From the NCBI GenBank assembly GCA_003854985.1, contig RQOG01000010.1, positions 1-64,000 of the forward strand: DNA of 64,000 bases, read 5' to 3'. Below are positions 55,774 through 62,956 of the stretch, piece after piece. Positions within the stretch are counted from its first letter, which is position 1, and each line of letters opens with the position of its first letter. The DNA comes from Calditrichota bacterium (GTDB lineage Bacteria > Calditrichota > Calditrichia > Calditrichales > Calditrichaceae). The position numbers and the translations under genes are program-made. The notes under the pieces are model-generated. The model searched no databases, was not told where the DNA came from, and saw nothing but the letters and a program-made list of their open reading frames with translations.

Positions 55774-56444
55774 AATTTAACTATTTCAGTGGAAATATCA
55801 TCCGTTGAAAAGGCCTGATAATAGTCTTTTAATTTCTTCAGGGTATCGTTAATATAGGAATCTTCAATTTCCTGGGGGCAAAAAAATAAAGCCAGAATCC
55901 CCTTGGTATTACTCTGAATTGATGTCCTTTTTGAATCCGCTGTGGGGTTACCGAATATGCCGACTTTATCTCTTAGAATCAACTTACCATCGGCGTGAAT
56001 AATTTCTTTGCTGATGCCTTCATAATGTTCGCCGGCTTTGCCGACATCCAGTTCAATTTCTCCATTGATTTTTCCGGCATCATACAGCCCCATGGGCAGA
56101 TGAAACTGAGCGGAAATAAGATTTCCCAAATCTACCAGATTGTTGATTCTGTATAATCCTTTTCCCGAGATAATACGTCTTATAAGCGCCTCGGATGAAG
56201 GCCGATACCGGGTTGGCTCCCAGCCCACCCGATAGTATAACCGCCGGACCGCTGAAATGATCGGATCACCCGACAGAGGCTGATCGCCAAATTTGTTCTT
56301 CAGAAATATGATGAGATCATTCAGAGATTGATCAAAAGTTTCCATTTCTTTCACAACACGGATATTCCCGGATGTCACGGTGCCAAATTTAATACCGGGC
56401 AGTTTATTCTTAACGGTATCGGATAAATGAATTTGATTAATCAT
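55767..56444 (-). CDS. B3/B4 tRNA-binding domain protein (PheT-like)
   Basis: A 225-residue protein from the ATG at 56444; a longer frame to 56498 adds a hydrophobic 18-residue stretch without a ribosome site. 'RRLYYRVGWEPTRYRPSSEA', 'LYRINNLVDLGNLISAQFHL', 'PMGLYDAGKINGEIELDVG' and 'FGNPTADSKRTSI' are typical of stand-alone B3/B4 domains related to the editing domain of phenylalanyl-tRNA synthetase beta. Stand-alone forms are thought to clear mischarged tRNAs; this is inferred. Convergent with the subtilase gene. Confidence 0.88.
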   Translation of the reverse strand: MINQIHLSDTVKNKLPGIKFGTVTSGNIRVVKEMETFDQSLNDLIIFLKNKFGDQPLSGDPIISAVRRLYYRVGWEPTRYRPSSEALIRRIISGKGLYRINNLVDLGNLISAQFHLPMGLYDAGKINGEIELDVGKAGEHYEGISKEIIHADGKLILRDKVGIFGNPTADSKRTSIQSNTKGILALFFCPQEIEDSYINDTLKKLKDYYQAFSTDDISTEIVKFQ

Positions 56445-56928
56445 ATTTTCTATGTAATTAATGAATACGGGATATAATAAAAAATTTATAATTTCCATTC
56501 AAATTATAGATAGCCAATCCGCCTTCACATCTGTCCTAAATAAATATTCTAACTTGCCACGATCTTTAGATCGTGGATTAGTACAGCTCCAATAAAATGG
56601 ACTTCAGTCCCAGATGGAAGTTTATAATTGGGCTAAAGCCCCATTTTCCGGTTATTTTTATCCCGCTATCTGAAGATAGCGGCAAGTTATTTTTGATAAC
56701 TTTTTTTTGGGGTTGTTTTCCAGATCGTCTAAAACAGCGGACTAAAATCAATAAAAACAACGAATCTTTTTTAAAATCTAATTATTTATGACATCTTAGA
56801 TAAGTAATCATATAAAATACAGCTTCACAAAAATTAAATTGTATAACGGCAAATATGCTTGTAAGTTGTGTTAAAATTATCTTTAGATCTCAATCAATTT
56901 AAAACAAGCAAAACTTAGGAGTTTGAAT
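56445..56928. other. 484-base gap holding a multi-hairpin element and a lipoprotein promoter
   Basis: Contains the 138-base element at 56551-56688 (separate entry). Downstream, TTGT and AT-rich stretches at about 56800-56880 may hold the promoter of the lipoprotein gene. No open frame is supported. Confidence 0.5.
56551..56688. repeat. 138-base palindromic element with four hairpins between inverted ends
   Basis: Bounded by AACTTGCC (56551-56558) and its reverse complement GGCAAGTT (56681-56688). Inside are four near-perfect hairpins in a row: CCACGATCT/AGATCGTGG (56557-56576), GGACT/AGTCC (56599-56610), GGGCT/AGCCC (56630-56641) and CCGCTATC/GATAGCGG (56663-56682), with loops of two to four bases. 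Outer ends and hairpins together look like a REP-type or non-autonomous mobile element of the IS200/RAYT kind. No transposase is in the window and no second copy was noticed. Confidence 0.7.
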
Positions 56929-57429
56929 ATGAGCGGAAAAAAGTCATATTACAGCTTGTTGATTTTTTGTAGTCTTTTAATAACGCTTAATCAGTGCGGT
57001 CCGGGTCTGGTTAAAGATAGTTGTCTTGATGAACCGGAATCCGATGCCACTTACCCCACCGCTGAGGTAACGATTGAATATTTTATGGGTAATCAGAAAC
57101 AAACGGTTTCTTTTAATCAGGAAGACGATCCGGTTATTGTAAAAGCATCTAAAAATAAACCCCTTTCCATAGTCTACGCCGGGAAAGATGAACAGGGCAT
57201 GAAATCAATTTATCTTTCGGCCATTCACTACAGAGAAATCCTCGGAAAACAACAAAAACATGAGTATAACATTCTTCCGATAAGCGCTGATTGCCCTAGA
57301 GAAAAAATAGAAGATATATTTAAACCGAATGAATCCCGGAACACAGGAACTTTGAAAATTCAGGTCAAATCAACAAACTGGATGAATATGCAGAGCCAGA
57401 CAAAAGAGATTGCCATTCAATTAGAGTAA
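56929..57429 (+). CDS. Hypothetical lipoprotein
   Basis: A 166-residue protein from the ATG at 56929, with an AGGAG site 7-8 bases upstream; a TTG six bases earlier is less likely. Lipobox 'ITLNQC' (Cys23). The mature part is beta-rich ('YPTAEVTIEYFMGNQKQTVS', 'NKPLSIVYAGKDEQGMKSIY', 'GTLKIQVKSTNWMN') and resembles an Ig-like fold, but I do not recognise a family. Stands alone. Confidence 0.7.
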   Translation: MSGKKSYYSLLIFCSLLITLNQCGPGLVKDSCLDEPESDATYPTAEVTIEYFMGNQKQTVSFNQEDDPVIVKASKNKPLSIVYAGKDEQGMKSIYLSAIHYREILGKQQKHEYNILPISADCPREKIEDIFKPNESRNTGTLKIQVKSTNWMNMQSQTKEIAIQLE

Positions 57430-57480
57430 ACCGTCCTAAAACTTGCATTCATCATTTGAGCAGTTATGAAATAATGCCGA

Positions 57481-57594
57481 TTATTTATCAGATTTTTTAG
57501 TAGTTCTTTCTATTTTGCGTTTTTTTTGTCTGGTTTTACCGGTGGTCCCGCGTGAAATTTTACCGCGTCTCGTTCTCATATCACCTTTGCCCAT
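57481..57594 (-). CDS. Ribosomal protein Thx (bTHX, S31-like), 37 residues
   Basis: A short gene of 37 codons plus stop, from the ATG at 57594 with AGAGGAG (57610-57604) nine bases upstream. The product begins 'MGKGDMRTRRGKISRGTTGK' and continues 'TRQKKRKIERTTKKSDK', the pattern of 30S protein Thx (MGKGDxxTRRGKIxxGxxGxxRxKK). Thx sits in the head of the 30S subunit and stabilises 16S rRNA. It is small and very basic and is easily missed by gene callers. It has no near neighbour on its strand. Confidence 0.92.
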   Translation of the reverse strand: MGKGDMRTRRGKISRGTTGKTRQKKRKIERTTKKSDK

Positions 57595-57879
57595 AGGTCT
57601 TTTCTCCTCTGTTTTTATTACCCGTTTGTTTTAAAGGGTTGTAATATAATCAATTTTTGCTTCTCAAGATAGCCCCTTATGAACCGGAAAAAAGTTATGC
57701 ATCAGGAATATTAAAAATACCGAATTTTCGCCAAAATAGATTTTTATATCTTAATAATAAACGATGTTCTCGATCATGGGCCTGGTATAAAAAACTTTAC
57801 CAATGAAAGAATTATAAAATAATAATGACATTTTTATATTTTAATTTGGCATTTATTGGATTAATTGCTAAAATTTTAC

Positions 57880-59016
57880 ATGGTCACGTTTTTGATAATG
57901 ATTTATTGCTTTCTCATCTTATACCTGTATACACTATACCGATATAATATGGGATTAACACAAATCCGCAAACAAAAAAGACAGGATATTATTCACCGGG
58001 TGAGCGTGATCGTATGTGCCCATAATGAAGAAGTCAATCTGCCGGAATGCCTTGGAAAACTGGCCCTGCAAAATTATCCGGGAAATAAAGTTGAGTTTAT
58101 TATAGTCAATGACCGTTCGACGGATCGAACGCCGCAAATCATAGATGCCATGTGCAGAAAGTATTCGCAGTTTAAAGGTATTCATATCTATGATGAACTT
58201 GAATATTTTGCACCCAAAAAAAGGGCTATTGACACGGCGATCGGCTATTCCTCCGGGGAAATAATTCTGCTGACTGATGCGGACGGACGGCCCGGGCCGG
58301 ATTGGATATCCGCTATGGTCTCCTATTATTCGGAAGATGTGGACATGGTTCTGGGCTACGCTCCCTATGAAGTTATCAAAAAAGACCCAATCCCAAAAAA
58401 AATCCTTGCTTTGGAATATTTATCCCATGCTTCGATATCCGCGGCCAGCGCCGGCGCCGGATATCCCATAACCTGTGTGGGAACAAATATGTCATATCGC
58501 AAAAAGGTGTATCTGGAACTAAAAGGTTTTGGCCCGTACAGATCCATTAAGTCCGGCGATGATGATTTATTTTTGACCCTGGTGCGGGAATCCGGCCGAT
58601 ACAAAATTACTTATGCCCCGGCAGCGGCCGCTCATGTGCACAACCGTCCTCCGGAAACCTGGGAACAGTTCTTTAATCAGCGTATCCGTTACGCCAGTAA
58701 AGGATTTGATTATCCTTTTAAAGTAACCTTCAGCCTGATAATGTATTATATTTTTTATTTACTGATCTTTGTGGGATTCATTATTGGCCTGTTTAAACAG
58801 GCGGTTTTTTACAATACACTGGCCGTATTCCTGATTAAGTCCCTGGCCGATATTCTTTTTATGATTAAGGCCGGATTTCTCATAGAAGACCGGCGTTTTT
58901 TACACTGGATGCCTTTAGCTGAACTGCTTCATCTGCCTTATGTGCTGACTTTTGGTTTATTGGGTCAGATTAAACAATATCGTTGGGCGGATTCAGATAA
59001 AAAACCGTCTGATTAA
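57880..59016 (+). CDS. Family 2 membrane glycosyltransferase
   Basis: A 378-residue protein from the ATG at 57880; an upstream TTG at 57865 would add five residues, and neither start has a clear ribosome site. An N-terminal membrane helix, then a GT-A domain: 'VSVIVCAHNEEVNLPECLGK', 'VEFIIVNDRSTDRTPQII', 'IILLTDADGRPGPDWISAMV' (DxD), 'IKSGDDDLFLTL' (ED-like base), and a QxxRW-like 'NQRIRYASKG'. Two or three C-terminal helices follow. It probably transfers sugars to a lipid or polysaccharide at the inner membrane; substrate unknown. Convergent with the SLH/TPR lipoprotein, 2 bases apart. Confidence 0.9.
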   Translation: MVTFLIMIYCFLILYLYTLYRYNMGLTQIRKQKRQDIIHRVSVIVCAHNEEVNLPECLGKLALQNYPGNKVEFIIVNDRSTDRTPQIIDAMCRKYSQFKGIHIYDELEYFAPKKRAIDTAIGYSSGEIILLTDADGRPGPDWISAMVSYYSEDVDMVLGYAPYEVIKKDPIPKKILALEYLSHASISAASAGAGYPITCVGTNMSYRKKVYLELKGFGPYRSIKSGDDDLFLTLVRESGRYKITYAPAAAAHVHNRPPETWEQFFNQRIRYASKGFDYPFKVTFSLIMYYIFYLLIFVGFIIGLFKQAVFYNTLAVFLIKSLADILFMIKAGFLIEDRRFLHWMPLAELLHLPYVLTFGLLGQIKQYRWADSDKKPSD

Positions 59017-59018
59017 TT

Positions 59019-60107
59019 TTACCTGTTATCAATTAATAAAAAGCTATTATAAATCCAGGAAACCGCTTCCAGCCCGCTTATCCAAAGATCGGGGTAAAAC
59101 CTCTGATCACTGTTTAAGACGATAATATGATTGGCTATAAGCGTTTGCAGCGCTTCAAAGTAATAGGCATCTTCAGGAACATCCGCACAACTCTTTATTG
59201 TTCCGTGAGAAAAACCCGGTTTTTCAGCGCTTGTTAAACCAAAAAGTTTATGCAGAATTAAAACCAACTCCGCGCGTTTGATTTCTTTTTGAGGACGGAA
59301 TAATCCATCGGGATAAACGGGCATTATTCTATAACCACTCAAAATTCGTATCGCAGAAAAATACTTATCCTTTTCATTGATATCTTTTGGCAGATCAGCA
59401 TGATTTGTATTATTCTTAAAAAAATGCCCGAACCATTCATAAATTACAAAGGCGGTCTCCTCCCGGGTTATTTTATTCTTAAGAAAGATATTTTTCAAAT
59501 TATCAGAACCTAAATTTACCGCGGAAATCACATGTTTAAGCTGAGCCTCCGTCTCACGGAGATAAGAAGATGCAGGATACTTTTCCAGCGCATGATCAAG
59601 ATAAGAAATTACATTTTGGTATTGTCCCGTTTTCAAATAAGATTTAATAATTAAAAGATATGCTTCTTCCAAATCCTTTTCCCGATAAAACATCGATTCA
59701 TCCGAGCGATTAGTATTTATCATTCCTTCTAATTTTTTGATTGCAGATAAATAATTTCCCCTTTCGATCTCGATATGTGCTTTTACCAGCAGAGAGGGCG
59801 CCCAGGCCGGAGATAAAGACAACGATTTGTCAATCAGAAACTCAGCCTTATTCACCTGATGTCTGAACAGGCTGATTCTGGCCAAACCTTCGTAAGCCGG
59901 TGCAAAGGATGAGTCCAGTAAGGCTGCATTCTGAAAATAAAATTCAGCGGCATCCAATTGCTCAGCATTCAGATAATTACAGCCTTTTTCGTATTCGCTC
60001 TGCGCCAAAGTGTGCACATCTTTTTTAGCGACAGACCCGGAAGAACAGGAACAAAGAAAGCAAAGCATTATTAATAAAAATATTTTTAAAAAAAATTTTA
60101 CAATCAT
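59019..60107 (-). CDS. Lipoprotein with TPR and SLH-like domains
   Basis: A 362-residue lipoprotein, lipobox 'FLCSC' (Cys21). TPR region (about 35-190: 'EYEKGCNYLNAEQLDAAEFY', 'PAYEGLARISLFRHQVNKAE', 'PSLLVKAHIEIERGNYLSAI'). The C-terminal half has two SLH-like modules: 'YFSAIRILSGYRIMPVYPDG' with 'LFRPQKEIKRAELVLILHKL', and 'YYFEALQTLIANHIIVLNSD' with 'LWISGLEAVSWIYNSF'. SLH modules normally bind cell-wall polymers or peptidoglycan. Being lipidated at one end and SLH-bearing at the other, it could tether the membrane to the wall. Confidence 0.85.
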   Translation of the reverse strand: MIVKFFLKIFLLIMLCFLCSCSSGSVAKKDVHTLAQSEYEKGCNYLNAEQLDAAEFYFQNAALLDSSFAPAYEGLARISLFRHQVNKAEFLIDKSLSLSPAWAPSLLVKAHIEIERGNYLSAIKKLEGMINTNRSDESMFYREKDLEEAYLLIIKSYLKTGQYQNVISYLDHALEKYPASSYLRETEAQLKHVISAVNLGSDNLKNIFLKNKITREETAFVIYEWFGHFFKNNTNHADLPKDINEKDKYFSAIRILSGYRIMPVYPDGLFRPQKEIKRAELVLILHKLFGLTSAEKPGFSHGTIKSCADVPEDAYYFEALQTLIANHIIVLNSDQRFYPDLWISGLEAVSWIYNSFLLIDNR

Positions 60108-60224
60108 TATAAAACCTTAGTACTTTTGAACCTAAAAGTATGATAACCGATGATGTCATGCAATATTTTACCTGTATTAGTCAATTAATATTTTTTGCAT
60201 TATGGACGAATAACTACAATTGTT

Positions 60225-60908
60225 ATGAGTGAAGAGAAAAAAAACGGTCTGATAATGGTGGTCGACGATAGTCAGGAGAATATCAGGCTGCTTGAAATAA
60301 TTTTAAAAAAGGCAAATTACGAGGTTCTCAGCGCTCAATCGGGCAGAAAAGCTCTGGATATAATAAATGCCGTAATCCCTGATTTAATTTTACTTGATGT
60401 CATGATGCCGCAGTTAAATGGCTATCAGGTTTGCAAATTACTCAAGAAAGATGCCAAGTTACAATCGATTCCTATTATATTTTTAACCTCCATGTCCGGA
60501 ACTGAAGACATCGTAAAAGGATTCGAGGCCGGGGCCGCCGATTATGTATTCCGTCCTTTTAACCGGGTGGAATTATTAGCCCGTTTAAAAACACATATCG
60601 ATTTAAAACACTCACGGGATAAGGTTATCGAACTGGAAAGAAAGAATCTGGCTTTGGCCATGTCAGCTACGGCCAATCATGAGATCAATCAGCCTTTGAC
60701 CGTAATTACAGGCAACCTTTACCTGCTTAAAGAATCGATTCCAAAAGAGTTGATTACAGAAACTCAAAAGCAGTATCTAACCAAAATAGATGCGGCGATT
60801 ATTAAAATCAAAGAACTGCTTGCCCGATACCGCCATGCCGCTTCCATGAAGTATAAACAATATTCAGGCAATGAAATTGTATTGGATTATACCGAACCCG
60901 AAAAATAA
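60225..60908 (+). CDS. Response regulator receiver fused to an HisKA-like helix pair, no ATPase domain
   Basis: A 227-residue protein from the ATG at 60225. Receiver domain (8-125): acidic Asp14/Asp15, phospho-Asp58 in 'LILLDVMMPQLNG', Thr/Ser in 'FLTSMSG', but the usual conserved Lys of 'KPF' is Arg110 in 'VFRPFNR'. After a coiled linker, residues 145-215 look like a HisKA dimerisation domain with 'TANHEINQPLTVITGNLYLL' (His152). The HATPase domain is missing; the protein ends soon after. It may act as a phosphotransfer protein or a scaffold for another kinase. Divergent from the SLH lipoprotein and convergent with the PATAN-Roadblock regulator. Confidence 0.82.
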   Translation: MSEEKKNGLIMVVDDSQENIRLLEIILKKANYEVLSAQSGRKALDIINAVIPDLILLDVMMPQLNGYQVCKLLKKDAKLQSIPIIFLTSMSGTEDIVKGFEAGAADYVFRPFNRVELLARLKTHIDLKHSRDKVIELERKNLALAMSATANHEINQPLTVITGNLYLLKESIPKELITETQKQYLTKIDAAIIKIKELLARYRHAASMKYKQYSGNEIVLDYTEPEK

Positions 60909-60947
60909 AAACAGCGGCTGCTGATAAATTTGCCGATTAATTAATAA

Positions 60948-62036
60948 TCATAATTCCCGGGCAATCAGTTTAATATATTTCTTTGTTTCCATACGCAGTA
61001 AACCGAGATTCGTATTATGATCGGCGATAACCACAAAAAACTCTTTACGGTCAGGAATCAGACTTAGTTTTAGAAAACCATTTTTAAACTCAATGATCGT
61101 CTCATTGGCATCCGTGAGACCTATTTCCTGCCCGACTTTTTCAACCTGTTTTTCCAATTTGGAGATAGCCGGAACAATGTCCGAAATTTGATATTTATCT
61201 TTGAATTCTTCGGATACCCGTGAAGTTAAAGGGAATCCTTCACTATCAAAAACCGACGCCAGTATAACGCCTTTGGTTTGCATGAAATCAATCAGTATTT
61301 CCACCAGTTTGGTTTGCTTTTTCCTGTGTTCCTTTTCCGAATCGTGTCGCGGACTTTGAATTTCATCCGCGCGGCGCATACCTTCTAACATCAGCGACTG
61401 CCAACCTTTGCGGATAGTGACTTTATCTGTTTTAGCGCCTTTTTCCACACTAAATTTACCGCCCTGCCAGGTCATAATTTCATAAAAAGCTTCTTCCCCT
61501 TCCACATCATCAACTTCGGTATGGATGATATGTCCATCCTGAAAAAAAATGGTACCGTGTAGTTCATCCTTTTCCACATGTAAAGCGGTTGTCAGGCGTC
61601 CTAAACAGTTCATTTGAATTAAATCACTGAGTTGTAAATCGGAAATTTTCCCTTCAAAACCTTTCTTTTCCTCCACGCCGTCAATAATTAATTTGCGTAA
61701 ATCCTGTATTTCAAAAGGTTTTTCGATGTATTTAAAGCAGCCTCTTTTATTGGCTTCTTCCTGTATTTCGGAAGAACCATAGGCGGTCATAATGATTACC
61801 TTGGTAGAAGGATACTGTTGACGAACCTGCAGCAGTAAATCCAGTCCGGAAATATCCGGCATCCTTATATCGGTGATGACGAGATCGACGGGAAGCTGGT
61901 TTAGGACTTCCAACGCCGCCTTTGCGCCATTTACAGCGGTCAGTTCGTACTTATCCTTATCCTTGGACAAATGTTTTGCAATAGACCACGTTAAATCTTC
62001 CTCATCATCAACCACAAGAACGCGTTTCTTTTTCAA
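60948..62036 (-). CDS. Response regulator with PATAN (DUF4388) and Roadblock/LC7 domains
   Basis: A 362-residue protein. Receiver (1-120): 'VLVVDDEEDL', phospho-Asp56 in 'LVITDIRMPDISG', Lys106 in 'YIEKPF'. DUF4388/PATAN domain (about 123-235: 'GKISDLQLSDLIQMNCLGRL', 'GTIFFQDGHIIHTEVDDVEG', 'WQGGKFSVEKGAK'). Roadblock/LC7 domain (about 245-360: 'MQTKGVILASVFDSEGFPL', 'EIGLTDANETIIEFKNGFLK'). Roadblock domains regulate small GTPases such as MglA; PATAN domains appear in signalling proteins of gliding and photosynthetic bacteria. It has no DNA-binding output. No MglA gene is in the window. Confidence 0.9.
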   Translation of the reverse strand: MKKKRVLVVDDEEDLTWSIAKHLSKDKDKYELTAVNGAKAALEVLNQLPVDLVITDIRMPDISGLDLLLQVRQQYPSTKVIIMTAYGSSEIQEEANKRGCFKYIEKPFEIQDLRKLIIDGVEEKKGFEGKISDLQLSDLIQMNCLGRLTTALHVEKDELHGTIFFQDGHIIHTEVDDVEGEEAFYEIMTWQGGKFSVEKGAKTDKVTIRKGWQSLMLEGMRRADEIQSPRHDSEKEHRKKQTKLVEILIDFMQTKGVILASVFDSEGFPLTSRVSEEFKDKYQISDIVPAISKLEKQVEKVGQEIGLTDANETIIEFKNGFLKLSLIPDRKEFFVVIADHNTNLGLLRMETKKYIKLIAREL

Positions 62037-62099
62037 CCTCTGCTCCTCATTTATATTACTCGTTTAAAAACAGGCTTTATAATTTAATAAGCAACGTCC

Positions 62100-62918
62100 C
62101 TATTTCCAAAGTATAAAAAGAATTACAAAAAAGGGAGCAATAAATATTAAACTGTCAAACCTGTCCAGTATTCCGCCGTGACCGGGTAAAAATGAAGAAG
62201 AATCTTTTACGCTTGCATCCCTTTTGAACCAGGATTCTACCAGATCGCCGACTTGCCCGAAAATCCCCGTAATCAATCCGCAGATAACGGCAAATATCAG
62301 GCTGATATTTAACACATCCATCCATTTCATGATCAGAAAGGTCAGGATGGCGCCTGCTAATCCGGCCAGAGCGCCTTCAATACTTTTTTTGGGTGAAACT
62401 CTTTCAAATAATCTGTGTTTTCCAAAACGCACGCCGATAAAATAGGCGAATGTATCGCAAATCCATACGCTGATAAAAAGCGACACGATAAACCATTCCG
62501 CGGAAAGGTGAACAAAGGTCCGCCCAATTAAATCCGCTCTCATATATAAAAAACATGCTAAAAACACTGCGGGATACACGATTATCAGCAGTGTACCGGC
62601 CGTATTTAAAATGGCCGATCCTTTATTGCGAAACATTTCCCAGCCGAAAATCAATAAAATGACAAATATCAGGATGGCTATTAATTCCGGTATTAAGCCA
62701 TAGGCTATCTGATATAGTATTAAAAGCGCAGCGGCCACAGCCATAGCTTTTTGCACAAAAACACCCTTTAAAGAGAGCAGTTTTGCCAACTCCCATTGCC
62801 CGATAAGCGTGACGACTATAATCAATGACAGAAAATAATATCCACCTGCAAAAATGGTAAACAATAAAAAAGGAATGCCCACAACGGCAACCCCGACGCG
62901 CAATGAAAGTTCTTTCAT
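62100..62918 (-). CDS. cdsA: Phosphatidate cytidylyltransferase
   Basis: A 272-residue inner-membrane enzyme with about seven or eight helices that makes CDP-diacylglycerol from CTP and phosphatidate. The CdsA signature near the end is 'DLVESWFKRDASVKDSSSFL' followed by 'PGHGGILDRFDSL', with 'ISVWICDTFAYFIGVRFGKH' and 'VSPKKSIEGALAGLAGAIL' before it. The usual neighbours uppS and dxr are not seen here; a YciB-Nudix gene lies 38 bases upstream on the same strand. Confidence 0.95.
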   Translation of the reverse strand: MKELSLRVGVAVVGIPFLLFTIFAGGYYFLSLIIVVTLIGQWELAKLLSLKGVFVQKAMAVAAALLILYQIAYGLIPELIAILIFVILLIFGWEMFRNKGSAILNTAGTLLIIVYPAVFLACFLYMRADLIGRTFVHLSAEWFIVSLFISVWICDTFAYFIGVRFGKHRLFERVSPKKSIEGALAGLAGAILTFLIMKWMDVLNISLIFAVICGLITGIFGQVGDLVESWFKRDASVKDSSSFLPGHGGILDRFDSLIFIAPFFVILFILWK

Positions 62919-62956
62919 CTGATCTCCGATAGTTCTGCTTTTTATATTAAACTGCT

